Positions 9,462-17,818 of a stretch of DNA of 64,000 nt are shown one piece after another. The notes beneath the pieces are model-generated. The model was given only the letters and a program-made list of their open reading frames with translations, was not told the DNA's origin and searched no databases. The translations under genes were made by a program, and so were the position numbers. Each line of letters opens with the position of its first letter. Within the stretch, counting starts at the first letter, position 1. The stretch comes from Celeribacter neptunius (GTDB lineage: Bacteria > Pseudomonadota > Alphaproteobacteria > Rhodobacterales > Rhodobacteraceae), in NCBI RefSeq assembly GCF_900113955.1, contig NZ_FORH01000002.1, positions 186,001-250,000 of the forward strand. The letters are read 5' to 3'.

Positions 9462-9952
9462 GTGACGAAAAATCCATGGATTTGAATGATATCCCGATCC
9501 TTCTGCGACGTCGGATCGAAGCGATGATGCTCAAACATGTGCTCGATGTGATCACCGAGCGGTCTGGCCGTGAAGAGGCCGAGGCCGTCATTGGTGCGGC
9601 GTGTTCAAAATCCGCGATCGAGCAGGGTCAGATGCTGGCCGAAGAGCTTGGCCACGCGCCCGACCTGACCGATTTCGCCGCGATCCAGCCCGCCTGGACC
9701 CGCGAGGACGCGCTTCGCATCGAGACGGTCGAAATGTCCGAGGAAAAGATGGATTTCAACGTGGTGAAATGCCGATACGCGGAGATGTATCAGGAGATGG
9801 GGCTGGGCGACATCGGTCACCTCCTGTCCTGCAACCGCGATGGCGATTTCTGCATCGGCTACAACCCGGAGATCGAAATGACCCGGACCCAGACGATCAT
9901 GAAAGGCGCCAGCCACTGTGATTTCCGCTACCGCATGAAAAAGGAGGCCTGA
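9458..9952 (+). CDS. L-2-amino-thiazoline-4-carboxylate (ATC) hydrolase-family protein
   Basis: A 164-residue protein matching the ATC hydrolase domain: the conserved C-terminal half has FNVVKCRYAEMYQEMG, LLSCNRDGDFC and RTQTIMKGASHCDFR. The known family member opens L-2-amino-thiazoline-4-carboxylate to N-carbamoyl-L-cysteine. I place the start at GTG 9458 (GTGA overlap with the FAD enzyme) because AAGGAG lies 8 bases upstream; an ATG at 9476 is the alternative. No signal peptide, so cytoplasmic. The next gene is an M20 amidohydrolase, consistent with a two-step hydrolysis, and its AAGGAGG ribosome site is inside the end of this gene. Confidence 0.88.
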   Translation: MSDEKSMDLNDIPILLRRRIEAMMLKHVLDVITERSGREEAEAVIGAACSKSAIEQGQMLAEELGHAPDLTDFAAIQPAWTREDALRIETVEMSEEKMDFNVVKCRYAEMYQEMGLGDIGHLLSCNRDGDFCIGYNPEIEMTRTQTIMKGASHCDFRYRMKKEA

Positions 9953-9954
9953 AG

Positions 9955-11124
9955 ATGGCTGTCGAAAATTGGGTCGCCGCACAGGTCGGAGAGCTGACGG
10001 AGTTTCGCCGCGATCTGCACATGAATCCCGAACTTCTGTATGACGTGGAACGCACGGCGCAGAAGGTCGCCGAAGCGCTCCGCGCCGCCGGGGTCGACGA
10101 GGTCTTTGAGGGCATCGGTCGTACCGGTGTGGTCGGGGTGATCAAGGGCCAGAGCAACAGCTCGGGCCGCACCATCGGGCTGCGTGCCGATATGGACGCG
10201 CTGCCGATCGAGGAAGAGACCGGCAAACCCTATGCCTCGCAGGTGCCCGGCAAGATGCATGCCTGTGGCCATGACGGTCACACCACCATGCTTCTGGGGG
10301 CGGCAAAACATCTGGCTGAAAGCCGGGGCTTCGATGGCACGGTGATCGTGATTTTCCAACCCGCCGAAGAGGGCGGCGCCGGGGCGCGGGCAATGATCGA
10401 GGACGGGTTGTTCAGCCGCTGGCCCTGCGATGAAGTCTACGGCATGCACAACCGTCCGAACCTGCCGGTCGGGCAGTTCACCATCAACTCCGGGCCGATC
10501 ATGGGCTCGGTCGACGAGGTGAAAATCACCATCACCGGGCGTGGCGGCCATGCGGCCCGGCCGGAGCAGACCATCGACCCGCTGCCCATCGCTGGCGCGC
10601 TGTTGCAGGCGGTGCAGACTCTGACCTCGCGCAACCTCGATCCCATCGACAGCGCGGTGATCTCGCTCTGCACCATTCAGGCGGGCAACGCGTTCAACGT
10701 CATTCCCCAGGACGTCACGATGACCGGCACCGTGCGGACGCTGCGCGAAGAGGTGCGCGACATGATCGAGGAGCGGCTCACCGCCATGGTCGGCAATATC
10801 GCCGCGGCCTATGGTGCCAAGGGCACGACCGATTACATCCGCCACTACCCGGTGACGGTGAACCACGAACATGAAACCGGGCTGGCGGCGACAGCGGCGC
10901 AGGAGGTCGCGGGGGTCGAGAATGTCCATCTCGACATGCCGCAGACCCTGGGTGGAGAGGATTTCTCCTTCATGCTCAATGAGGTGCCTGGCGCGATGAT
11001 CAATGTCGGCAACGGCCCGTCGGCGGCGCTGCATCACCCGGCCTATGATTTCAACGATGACATCATCAGCTGGGGCTGTTCCTACTGGACCACGCTGGTG
11101 CGGCAACGCCTGCCGCTGCGCTGA
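9955..11124 (+). CDS. M20 family amidohydrolase (hippurate hydrolase-like)
   Basis: A 389-residue metallo-amidohydrolase of the M20D type. Metal-site motifs are MHACGHDGH (Cys104, His106), AEEGG (Glu138-Glu139) and HNRPNLP near residue 164, with the C-terminal LHHPAYDFND His. The dimerisation (lid) domain lies in the middle (GRGGHAARP). Related enzymes cleave N-acyl amino acids such as hippurate or indole-acetyl amino acids; this subgroup differs from the true N-carbamoylases. A strong AAGGAGG precedes the ATG. Last gene of the importer operon, followed by a stem-loop at 11150. Confidence 0.92.
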   Translation: MAVENWVAAQVGELTEFRRDLHMNPELLYDVERTAQKVAEALRAAGVDEVFEGIGRTGVVGVIKGQSNSSGRTIGLRADMDALPIEEETGKPYASQVPGKMHACGHDGHTTMLLGAAKHLAESRGFDGTVIVIFQPAEEGGAGARAMIEDGLFSRWPCDEVYGMHNRPNLPVGQFTINSGPIMGSVDEVKITITGRGGHAARPEQTIDPLPIAGALLQAVQTLTSRNLDPIDSAVISLCTIQAGNAFNVIPQDVTMTGTVRTLREEVRDMIEERLTAMVGNIAAAYGAKGTTDYIRHYPVTVNHEHETGLAATAAQEVAGVENVHLDMPQTLGGEDFSFMLNEVPGAMINVGNGPSAALHHPAYDFNDDIISWGCSYWTTLVRQRLPLR

Positions 11125-11432
11125 GGCGCGCCAGACGGATCGCAACCTGTCCGGCCCGGGTCTCGCACGATGCCCGGGCCGGATCGGTGATGCCGACTTG
11201 CGGCAGAGCTCGACAATGTGGCCGCATGCTCTCCCGGCCTCTCCCGGCGGCTCTCACGCCCAACCTGCAGGGGCGCGATCCGGTCCATGTCCCGGCTTCG
11301 GATTTTCCCGGAGAAGACGCGCAAATATGCCTGAGAAAACCAACATTTCCGGCAAATCGCATTGTCAAAAATCCACGGGATTGCTTTACTATCGGTGACC
11401 GGAAACGTCACACACCAAAGAAACGCGACGCA
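11125..11432 (+). promoter_or_regulatory. Intergenic region before GntR gene: terminator and candidate promoter
   Basis: This 308-base gap has no plausible gene. Its left part carries the stem-loop at 11150-11183. Its right part is less GC-rich and holds a weak promoter candidate for the regulator: TTGTCA at 11362-11367 and TACTAT at 11387-11392, with a long 19-base spacer. No clear operator palindrome was found. Confidence 0.4.
11150..11183 (+). terminator. Stem-loop ending the ABC/ATC-hydrolase operon
   Basis: TCCGGCCCGGG (11150-11160) and CCCGGGCCGGA (11173-11183) form a perfect 11-base GC-rich stem around a 12-base loop, 25 bases after the amidohydrolase stop. No T-tract follows, so termination strength is uncertain. 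Confidence 0.6.
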
Positions 11433-12101
11433 ATGCAAGACCTCACCATCCCCTCCAAATCGGCGCCGCGCGAGCTGCACAGCACCTCGATTGCCGCCCA
11501 GCTCGAGAGCGAGATCGTCGCGGGCAAGATCAAGGCGGGGGAGAAACTCGACGAGCAATCTCTGACCAAGCGTTTCGGCGTCTCGCGCACCCCGATCCGC
11601 GAGGCGCTGCACGAGCTGGTGGCCCGCTCGCTGGCCGAACGTGTGCCCTACCGCGGCGTGCTCGTCGTCGATATCACCAAGGAGCGGATCGAGGAAATGT
11701 TCGAGGCCATGGGCGAGATCGAGGCGCTCTGCGGACGCTTTGCCGCCGAACGCATGACCGTCGGCGAGCGGGTCGAGCTCGAGGCGCTGCATCTGCGCAT
11801 GTCCGAGCTCTCGGAACTGGGCGATGCGACGGGCTATGAGGCGGTGAATTCGGAATTCCACCAGCTGATCTTCCGAGCCTCACACAATGCCGATCTGATC
11901 GATCTGGCGAACAACCTGCGCCTGAAACTGGCGCCGTTCCGCAAGTCGCAGCTGCAAAGCCACAAGCGGATGAAACGCTCCAATGTCGAACATGAGGCCA
12001 TCGTCACGGCGCTGATCGACCGGGATTCGAAGAAAGCCGAAAAAGCCTTGCGGCGACACCTTGTGAGTGCCGCCGCAGAAGTGATCACCACCATGTCGTG
12101 A
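11433..12101 (+). CDS. GntR family transcriptional regulator (FCD type)
   Basis: A 222-residue regulator with an N-terminal winged helix-turn-helix (residues about 15-80, including LDEQSLTKRFGVSRTPIREALHEL) and a C-terminal all-helical FCD ligand-binding domain (FHQLIFRASHN, then HEAIVTALIDRD and the last His-rich helix RRHL). FCD domains usually bind carboxylic acids through a metal held by Asp/His residues. The frame opens at 11187, but the ATG at 11433 gives the normal length. It is placed at the end of the importer operon and convergent with the TauE gene, so it probably controls one of these two neighbours. Confidence 0.92.
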   Translation: MQDLTIPSKSAPRELHSTSIAAQLESEIVAGKIKAGEKLDEQSLTKRFGVSRTPIREALHELVARSLAERVPYRGVLVVDITKERIEEMFEAMGEIEALCGRFAAERMTVGERVELEALHLRMSELSELGDATGYEAVNSEFHQLIFRASHNADLIDLANNLRLKLAPFRKSQLQSHKRMKRSNVEHEAIVTALIDRDSKKAEKALRRHLVSAAAEVITTMS

Positions 12102-12104
12102 GGC

Positions 12105-12125
12105 GGTCGGCCCGAGAGGCCAACC
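12105..12125. terminator. Short stem-loop between convergent genes
   Basis: GGTCGGCC (12105-12112) and GGCCAACC (12118-12125) pair with one wobble or mismatch around a 5-base loop, between the ends of the rightward GntR gene and the leftward TauE gene. It could terminate in both directions, but there is no T-tract. Confidence 0.4.
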
Positions 12126-12131
12126 CGAAAA

Positions 12132-12950
12132 TTACCCCAGCGCGCTGGACAGCATCCGCACCGCCGTGATCGCCAGGAAAACCGCAAAGGCGCGTTTGAT
12201 CCATTTGCCGTCGAGCTTGTGCGCCAAGGCGGCGCCGACCGGGGCGAATGTGACCGTGAAAGGCAGGATCAGCAGCGCCGCCGGCACGCTGACGAAACCC
12301 AGCGAGAAAGGCGGACGATCCGGCGTGCCGAGCCCGGAGAGGACAAAGCCGATCACCGCCGGAATGGCGATCAGGATGCCAAAGGCCGAAGCGGTGCCGA
12401 CAGCGCGGCGGATCTCGAAGGAAAACGCGCTGAGGATCGGCACCGACAGCGTTCCGCCACCGATCCCCATCAGCGAGGAAATCCCCCCGACGACATAGGA
12501 AATCATGACGTTCACGATACGGGCGCGCGGCATATGCGTGCTGAGCACGAGGGTTTTCGGTGTCGCCATATTGATCGAAACGAGCAAGGCGATCCCGCCG
12601 AAAATCAGTTTGAGACCGCTCGCATCGATATATTTCGCCGCCAGACCGCCGCTCAGCGCCCCGAGCACCAGTCCCGGCGCCCAAAGCTTCAACAGCCCGG
12701 CGTCCACGCCGCCGCGCTTGTAATGCGCCCGGGCCGAGGAGATGGAGGTGAAAATGATCGTCGCCAGCGAGGTGGCCACCGCCATATGCAGGGTCAGTTC
12801 CGGCGGGAAATCCGTCAGCGACAGGATCCAGAACAGCACGGGCACAAGCACGATGCCGCCGCCGACGCCCAGAAGCCCGGCCATGATCCCGGCGAGGATT
12901 GCGGTTGCGATAACGCCGATCACCAGCGGCAGAAGGTCAAGGAAAGTCAT
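12132..12950 (-). CDS. TauE/SafE family sulfite/sulfonate exporter
   Basis: A 272-residue inner-membrane protein with about eight hydrophobic helices in two homologous halves, each containing the family's glycine-rich turn (GLLGVGGGIVLVPVLF near residue 24 and SLMGIGGGTLSVPILS near 158). TauE/SafE proteins export sulfite, sulfoacetate or other small anions. It sits 25 bases downstream of the gamma-glutamyltransferase gene on the same strand and is probably the last gene of the TRAP operon. An exporter of sulfur anions would fit a pathway that breaks down a sulfur-containing gamma-glutamyl compound, but this is only contextual. Confidence 0.9.
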   Translation of the reverse strand: MTFLDLLPLVIGVIATAILAGIMAGLLGVGGGIVLVPVLFWILSLTDFPPELTLHMAVATSLATIIFTSISSARAHYKRGGVDAGLLKLWAPGLVLGALSGGLAAKYIDASGLKLIFGGIALLVSINMATPKTLVLSTHMPRARIVNVMISYVVGGISSLMGIGGGTLSVPILSAFSFEIRRAVGTASAFGILIAIPAVIGFVLSGLGTPDRPPFSLGFVSVPAALLILPFTVTFAPVGAALAHKLDGKWIKRAFAVFLAITAVRMLSSALG

Positions 12951-12975
12951 ATCAGTCTTCGTTTCAGTTGTCGTT

Positions 12976-14562
12976 TCAATAGCAAAGCGCTGCGCCGTCG
13001 GCGCGGGGGTCGGTTGCGGCTTCCAGGAGGCCGCCGGGGTGGCGCAGAACGGCGCCGGCGTGGCCGGCCAGATCGGAGAAGGGCGCGATCAGCTCGACCT
13101 CATGGCCGGCGGCCTCGAGCGCGTCGACCAGCGCCGGGTCGAACCGGTCTTCGAGTTTCAGCGACGTTGCCGCGTCGCCCCAGGTCCGGCCCAGAAGCCA
13201 GCGCGGCGCAGTGACGGCCGCTTGCAGGTCCATGCCGAATTGCACGTAGCGGCTGAACACGGCGGATTGGGTCTGCGGCTGGCCCTCACCGCCCATGGTG
13301 CCATAGGCCAGGACGCGACCGTCCTTGAGCTCGGCCAGGGCCGGATTGAGCGTGTGGAACGGGCGTTTGCCGGGCGCCAGTTGATTGGGCCCCGGGGTGA
13401 GCGAGAATCCGGCGCCGCGGTTCTGGAAATAGACCCCGGTCTCGGGACAGGTGAGCCCCGAACCGAATTCCCAATAGACGCTCTGGATGAAACTCACCAC
13501 CGTGCCCTCGGCATCGGCGGCGCCCATCCAGATCGTGTCGCCTTCTCGCGGCTCATAGGGCCACTCCAAGGCTTTTTCCCGATCGATCTTGGCCGCCATC
13601 GCATCGAGCCGGTCGGCGTCGAGCCAGCTCTGGGCCGGTTCCGCCATGCTGCGCGGATCGCCGAGCCCGGCGTTGCGCTGGAGGAAGGCCTGTTTCGTCG
13701 CCTCCACGAGGCCGTGGATATGCTCGAACCCCTCGCCCTCCTTGACGCCCAGCCGGTCGAACAAAGCGAGGATCATCAGCGAGGCCACGCCCTGGGTCGG
13801 GGCCACCATGTTGTAGAGCCTGCCGTGCGAAGTCTCGACCGAGAGCGGCGTGACGAACTCGGCTTCGCAGGCCGCAAAATCCGTCAGGCGCAGCGGGCTC
13901 CCCGCCGCTTCGAGAGTGCGGGCATGGGCCTCGGCGATCGGCCCCTCGTAGAAGCTCTTGAGCCCGTTTTCGACCAGCTTGTCGAGGGTCCGGGCCAGAG
14001 CCGGCTGGCGCAGGAGATGCCCCGGCGGCGGGGCGTCTCCGTCGATCAGAAACTGATCGGCAAACCCCGGAACCTCCTTGAGCCCCTCGAGCTTCTCGGC
14101 TGTGGTGCGCGACTGGTTGCCGGTCACCGCGATACCATTCGCGGCATAATCGATGGCCCGGGCGAGCAAGTGTGAGAGTGGTTTTCGCCGCCCCGCAGGC
14201 ACCAGCGACAGCGCCTTGTCCCAGCCGCGGATCGTGCAGGGCGCGGTCAGCGCCGCCGCCCCGCCGCGGGTCGGCAGGATCTCGGTATGGCCGCGCTCGG
14301 CATACCAGTCCGGCGCCGCCAGAGCGGCGGCCTGACCACAGGCGGAGATGCCCAGCGGCGCCTCGCCCGGGCGGTGGATGATCCAGAACCCGTCGCCGCC
14401 GATGCCGTTCATATGCGGATAGGTCACGGCGATGGTGGCGGCGGCGGCGACCATCGCCTCGATTGCCGTGCCCCCGGCGTCGAGAATTTCTTGCCCGGCC
14501 AGGGCCGCGGCGCGATGCGGGGCCGAGATTGCCCCTTTATATCCAAGTGCAGAATGTAGCAT
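12976..14562 (-). CDS. Gamma-glutamyltransferase family protein (first copy)
   Basis: A 528-residue Ntn-hydrolase of the gamma-glutamyltransferase family, normally made as a proenzyme that cuts itself before a catalytic threonine. That residue is visible as Thr343 in GDTIWMGAADAEG; the usual second Thr and His (TTH) are replaced by Ile-Trp. The large-subunit landmark GTAIEAMVAAAATIAVTYPHMNGIGGDGF (abridged) starts near residue 31 and the small-subunit GTMGGEGQPQ near 413. There is no signal peptide, so it acts in the cytoplasm on imported substrate. It follows the TRAP permease gene by 3 bases. It may be a gamma-glutamyl hydrolase or an acylase of the same family. Confidence 0.9.
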   Translation of the reverse strand: MLHSALGYKGAISAPHRAAALAGQEILDAGGTAIEAMVAAAATIAVTYPHMNGIGGDGFWIIHRPGEAPLGISACGQAAALAAPDWYAERGHTEILPTRGGAAALTAPCTIRGWDKALSLVPAGRRKPLSHLLARAIDYAANGIAVTGNQSRTTAEKLEGLKEVPGFADQFLIDGDAPPPGHLLRQPALARTLDKLVENGLKSFYEGPIAEAHARTLEAAGSPLRLTDFAACEAEFVTPLSVETSHGRLYNMVAPTQGVASLMILALFDRLGVKEGEGFEHIHGLVEATKQAFLQRNAGLGDPRSMAEPAQSWLDADRLDAMAAKIDREKALEWPYEPREGDTIWMGAADAEGTVVSFIQSVYWEFGSGLTCPETGVYFQNRGAGFSLTPGPNQLAPGKRPFHTLNPALAELKDGRVLAYGTMGGEGQPQTQSAVFSRYVQFGMDLQAAVTAPRWLLGRTWGDAATSLKLEDRFDPALVDALEAAGHEVELIAPFSDLAGHAGAVLRHPGGLLEAATDPRADGAALCY

Positions 14563-14565
14563 GTT

Positions 14566-15891
14566 TCACCATCCGATTGCTTCGGGCAGCCATGTGGCCA
14601 ATCCCGGAAAGAAGAACACCATCAGCAGGCCGACGAGTTGCAGGCCGATGAAGGGCAGCACCCCTTTGTAGATCTGCGAGGTCTTGACCGAATCCGGCGC
14701 CACCCCTTTGAGAAAGAACAGCGCCCAGCCGAAGGGCGGCGTCAGGAAAGAGGTCTGCAGGTTCACCGCCACCAGAATGGCGATCCAGGACATATCGACC
14801 CCGGCATTGAGGAAGATCGGCAGGAACAAAGGCAGGGCGATATAGGAGATCTCGATCCATTCAAGAAAGAAGCCCAGCACGAACAGCAGCAGCATCAGGA
14901 AGAAGATCTGACCGTTCAGCCCGCCGGGCACGAGGGCGAAAGCGTCCTGCACCAGTTTTTCGCCGCCAAGGCCACGGAAGGCGAGGCCAAAGGGTTGGGC
15001 GAAGACCAGAATGAGAAAGACCATGGCGCTGGTCACGAATGCCCCGCGCACCGCATCGGTGAGCACCGAAAGGGTAAGACGGCGGGAGAAGGCGGCCAGC
15101 AGGATACTGCCCAGCGCCCCCATGGAGGCGGCTTCGGTCGGCGCCGCGATCCCGCCGATGATCGAGCCGAGAACGGCGACGATGAGCGCAATCGGCGGCA
15201 ACACCACCTGAAACACTTTCTGGCCCAGCATGGCGCGGGAATATTGCGCCCGCTCCTCGGCCTCGATGGCCGGAACCATCTCGGGTTTGAACACCCCGAG
15301 CAAGAGGACATAGGCGACGAAGAGACCCGCCAGCAGCAGCCCGGGAAAGAGCGCCGCGGCAAACAGCGTGCCAACGGATTCGCCCATGATATCGGCCAGA
15401 AGGATCAACACGAGGCTCGGCGGGATGATCTGTCCCAGCGTGCCGGAGGCGCAGATCACGCCGGCGGCGACGCCCGTGTCATAGCCACGGCGCAGGATCG
15501 GTCCTAAGGCAATGAGCCCCATGGTCACCACGGTGGCGCCGACGACGCCGGAGGCCGCGCCCATCAGCACGCCCACGAGGATGATCGCCAGCGCCATACC
15601 ACCGCGCAGCCCCCCCATGGCGAGGCCTATGACGTCCAATAACTCCTCGGCGATCTTGGATTTCTCCAACATGATCCCCATGAAGATGAACAGCGGCAGC
15701 GCCAGCAGCGTGTAATTGGTGATCACGCCAAAGATCCGCGCCGGCAGCAGGGTGAAGAGAAACGGGCCGAAACCGGCATAGCCAAAGACCAGGCCGGTGA
15801 TCCCGAGACAGGCGGCCACGGGGATCCCCCCGAGCAGCAGGATGAAAAAGCCCCCGATCATACACAGGGCGAGGATTTCGTTAATGGGCAT
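14566..15891 (-). CDS. TRAP transporter large permease (DctM)
   Basis: A 441-residue polytopic membrane protein of the DctM family, the Na+-coupled transport subunit of a TRAP importer. About 12 hydrophobic helices are seen, with the family motifs GAASGVVGATVVTMGLIALGPILRRGYD (abridged), GTLGQIIPPSLVLILLAD and, near the end, LQTSFLTPPFGWALFFLKG. This last motif and the long middle insertion resemble the larger DctM subgroup that moves amino acids or mannitol-type substrates in FcbT3-like systems. It sits 9 bases after the DctQ stop. Confidence 0.94.
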   Translation of the reverse strand: MPINEILALCMIGGFFILLLGGIPVAACLGITGLVFGYAGFGPFLFTLLPARIFGVITNYTLLALPLFIFMGIMLEKSKIAEELLDVIGLAMGGLRGGMALAIILVGVLMGAASGVVGATVVTMGLIALGPILRRGYDTGVAAGVICASGTLGQIIPPSLVLILLADIMGESVGTLFAAALFPGLLLAGLFVAYVLLLGVFKPEMVPAIEAEERAQYSRAMLGQKVFQVVLPPIALIVAVLGSIIGGIAAPTEAASMGALGSILLAAFSRRLTLSVLTDAVRGAFVTSAMVFLILVFAQPFGLAFRGLGGEKLVQDAFALVPGGLNGQIFFLMLLLFVLGFFLEWIEISYIALPLFLPIFLNAGVDMSWIAILVAVNLQTSFLTPPFGWALFFLKGVAPDSVKTSQIYKGVLPFIGLQLVGLLMVFFFPGLATWLPEAIGW

Positions 15892-15900
15892 CTGGGGGTC

Positions 15901-16425
15901 TTATTCTGCTTGAGGGGAGGAAGGGCGCAAGAGCGTCAACAGGCTGTGCCCGGTCATCGCCAGGCATTGCAGCGCCAAGACGGCAAAAGCCACGGGCATC
16001 GTGCCTTTCAACAGGTAGCGATAGCCAAGGCCACCGGGATCGGGCGAGCCCTCGTTGATCGCGTAGCTGCTCTGGACATAGGCGATGGAGAGCCAGGCGA
16101 TGATCAGCGCCACGCTGGTCATCAGGAGATTGGCGATCAGATCGACAAAGGCCTGAAGCCGCGGCGACATGCGCGCGTAGAAAATATCGACCCGCACCTC
16201 GCCGCCCTGATTGAGCCCGTAGGACATGCCAAACAGCGCGCCGACGGCCATCAGGTGCCATTCGGCCTCCTGCAGCGCGACGGTGCCAAAGGAGATCAGA
16301 TAGCGCGACAGCACGTTGAACGCGACCAGCAACACGAGCGCCAGCCCGGTCCAGGCCGAGATCTGGCCGATGACGCGAACGGTGCCCTGGGCACCGTTCG
16401 ACAGTTTTTCGATCAGGGAGATCAT
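15901..16425 (-). CDS. TRAP transporter small permease (DctQ)
   Basis: A 174-residue four-helix membrane protein typical of DctQ, which scaffolds the large permease. TM1 is around GLALVLLVAFNVLSRYLI; the family motif LQEAEWHLMAVGALFGMSY follows it. Although the frame is open to 16512, the ATG at 16425 gives the usual length and lies directly after the receptor stop (16430). It ends at 15901, 9 bases before the DctM start. Confidence 0.92.
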   Translation of the reverse strand: MISLIEKLSNGAQGTVRVIGQISAWTGLALVLLVAFNVLSRYLISFGTVALQEAEWHLMAVGALFGMSYGLNQGGEVRVDIFYARMSPRLQAFVDLIANLLMTSVALIIAWLSIAYVQSSYAINEGSPDPGGLGYRYLLKGTMPVAFAVLALQCLAMTGHSLLTLLRPSSPQAE

Positions 16426-16429
16426 CGGA

Positions 16430-17509
16430 TCAGCCCGGCAGGTTGTGGTACGGCTTCTCGGAGATCGCCGCCCATTCCTGATGCTCGGATTTGAAAGCCA
16501 TGAAAGCGTCATGCACCTTCTGCGCCGCCGGGTCCTGGGCCGCGAACTCGGCCAGCACCTTGTCGGTGACGGTCTTCAGTTCCGCCACCACCTCGTCGGG
16601 CAGAACCTGAGCGATCACGCCCTCGTTCTCGACCAGATCGCGCAGCGCCGCGGCGTTGTTGGCCTCGCACCAAGTGTGGCTCTCGAGGTTGCACGCCATG
16701 GCGGCGGTCTGAACGATCGCCTGCAGATCGGCCGGCAGGCTCGACCAGGCGGCCTCGTTGATCAACAGCTCGGTGACGTTCGACGGCTCGTGCCAACCGG
16801 TGGTGTAGTAATATTTCGCGGCGTTCTGAAGCCCCAGACGACGGTCCTGATAGGGGCCGACGAATTCGGCGGCGTCGATCACGCCACGTTCCAGCGCCGG
16901 GAAGATCTCGCCACCCGGCAAGAGTTTCACATCGACGCCGAGCGCGGCATAGACCTTGCCGGCGAGGCCCGGAATGCGCATTTTCAGATCCTTGAAATCA
17001 GCGACGCTCTCGATCGGTTTGCGGAACCAGCCGGTCATCTGCACCCCGGTGTTACCCATCGGCAGGGCCTTGAGCCCGAGCGGTGCGTAAAGCTCGTCCC
17101 AGAGCTCCATGCCGCCGCCATGGTAGAGCCAGGCGTTCATACCCTGAAAGTTCAGACCAAAGGGCACGGTGGTGAAATATTGCGCGGCGGGGATCTTGCC
17201 GGCCCAGAAATAGGCATTGCCGGCGTTCATCTCGACCGCGCCGGAGCGCACGGCGTCGAACCCTTCGAGCGCCGGGATCAGCTCGCCAGCGGCGAAATGC
17301 TGGATCTTGATCCGGCCGTCGGACATGGCCTCGACCTTTTTGCAGAAATCCGTCGGGCTGCCCGGGCCTTCGACATAAAACGGCGAGCCAGGCCCGTAGG
17401 CATTGGTCATTTTCCAGTTGAAGCTGGATTGCGCATGCGCGATCGAGGGGGCCGCGAGCGGGGCCACACCGAGCGTTGCAGAGGCTGCGAGAAACTTACG
17501 TCTGTCCAT
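16430..17509 (-). CDS. TRAP transporter solute-binding protein (DctP family)
   Basis: A 359-residue periplasmic receptor. It begins MDRRKFLAASATLGVAPLAAPSIAHAQ (abridged in use), a twin-arginine signal ending in a clear AHA cleavage site. The C-terminal domain shows the 'DAAEFVGPYQDRRLGLQ' region, where an Arg and a carboxylate usually contact the ligand's carboxyl group. A GTG at 17524 is in frame, but the ATG at 17509 has AAAGGA 7 bases upstream and puts the RR motif at the N-terminus. First gene of a TRAP-GGT-TauE operon, reading from the region holding the GTATAC palindromes. Confidence 0.93.
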   Translation of the reverse strand: MDRRKFLAASATLGVAPLAAPSIAHAQSSFNWKMTNAYGPGSPFYVEGPGSPTDFCKKVEAMSDGRIKIQHFAAGELIPALEGFDAVRSGAVEMNAGNAYFWAGKIPAAQYFTTVPFGLNFQGMNAWLYHGGGMELWDELYAPLGLKALPMGNTGVQMTGWFRKPIESVADFKDLKMRIPGLAGKVYAALGVDVKLLPGGEIFPALERGVIDAAEFVGPYQDRRLGLQNAAKYYYTTGWHEPSNVTELLINEAAWSSLPADLQAIVQTAAMACNLESHTWCEANNAAALRDLVENEGVIAQVLPDEVVAELKTVTDKVLAEFAAQDPAAQKVHDAFMAFKSEHQEWAAISEKPYHNLPG

Positions 17510-17606
17510 TTGTTTTCCTTTCACAAGAGAGCGTCACTTGAGGAAATGAAGACGCAAGTTTTCCCGATTCCCCATGGAAATAAGGGGTTTCACCGGAATA
17601 ACACCG

Positions 17607-17626
17607 ATATTTTGTATACAAAATAT
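17607..17626. promoter_or_regulatory. Perfect 20-bp palindromic operator (GTATAC core)
   Basis: The 20 bases from 17607 to 17626 are a perfect palindrome whose half-site is ATATTTTGTA; the core TTGTATACAA is the form bound by many GntR/FCD regulators. It lies about 98 bases upstream of the TRAP receptor start, overlapping the best -10 candidate, so it would act as a repressor site. A 10-bp palindrome GATAATTATC directly adjoins it at 17627-17636. Confidence 0.7.
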
Positions 17627-17640
17627 GATAATTATCGCAA

Positions 17641-17654
17641 TCTTGAATACAAAA
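17641..17654. promoter_or_regulatory. Second, imperfect copy of the GTATAC operator
   Basis: TCTTGAATACAAAA matches 12 of the 14 central bases of the perfect palindrome next to it (TTTTGTATACAAAA). The two centres are 31 bases apart, about three helical turns, so dimers bound at both would lie on the same DNA face. Confidence 0.5.
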
Positions 17655-17784
17655 TAAGCACGAAAAAAACGACCTGTCCGGATTTGGCCTTGCCGCAGAG
17701 CACGTGATTCCCGAGATCGTTTGACACCACGCCCTCTGACAGAGACCTCTGCCAGCGCCCCCTGCCCGCGCATAGCCTTGGCCC

Positions 17785-17818
17785 CAAAAACAAGAAACGC
17801 GGGCCAAGCCCGCGTTTC
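17785..17818 (-). terminator. Rho-independent terminator of the second GGT/ABC operon
   Basis: On the minus strand GAAACGCGGGC (17818 to 17808) pairs perfectly with GCCCGCGTTTC (17804 to 17794) around a 3-base loop, followed by CTTG and TTTTTGGGG at 17793-17782. An 11-base stem, tight loop and T-run 43 bases beyond the GGT stop make this the clearest intrinsic terminator in the window. Confidence 0.85.

Noticed and set aside
17607-17626. The 20-bp palindrome as a recombination or attachment site
   Set aside because: No integrase, repeat partner or tRNA is nearby; the GTATAC core and promoter position suit a GntR operator.
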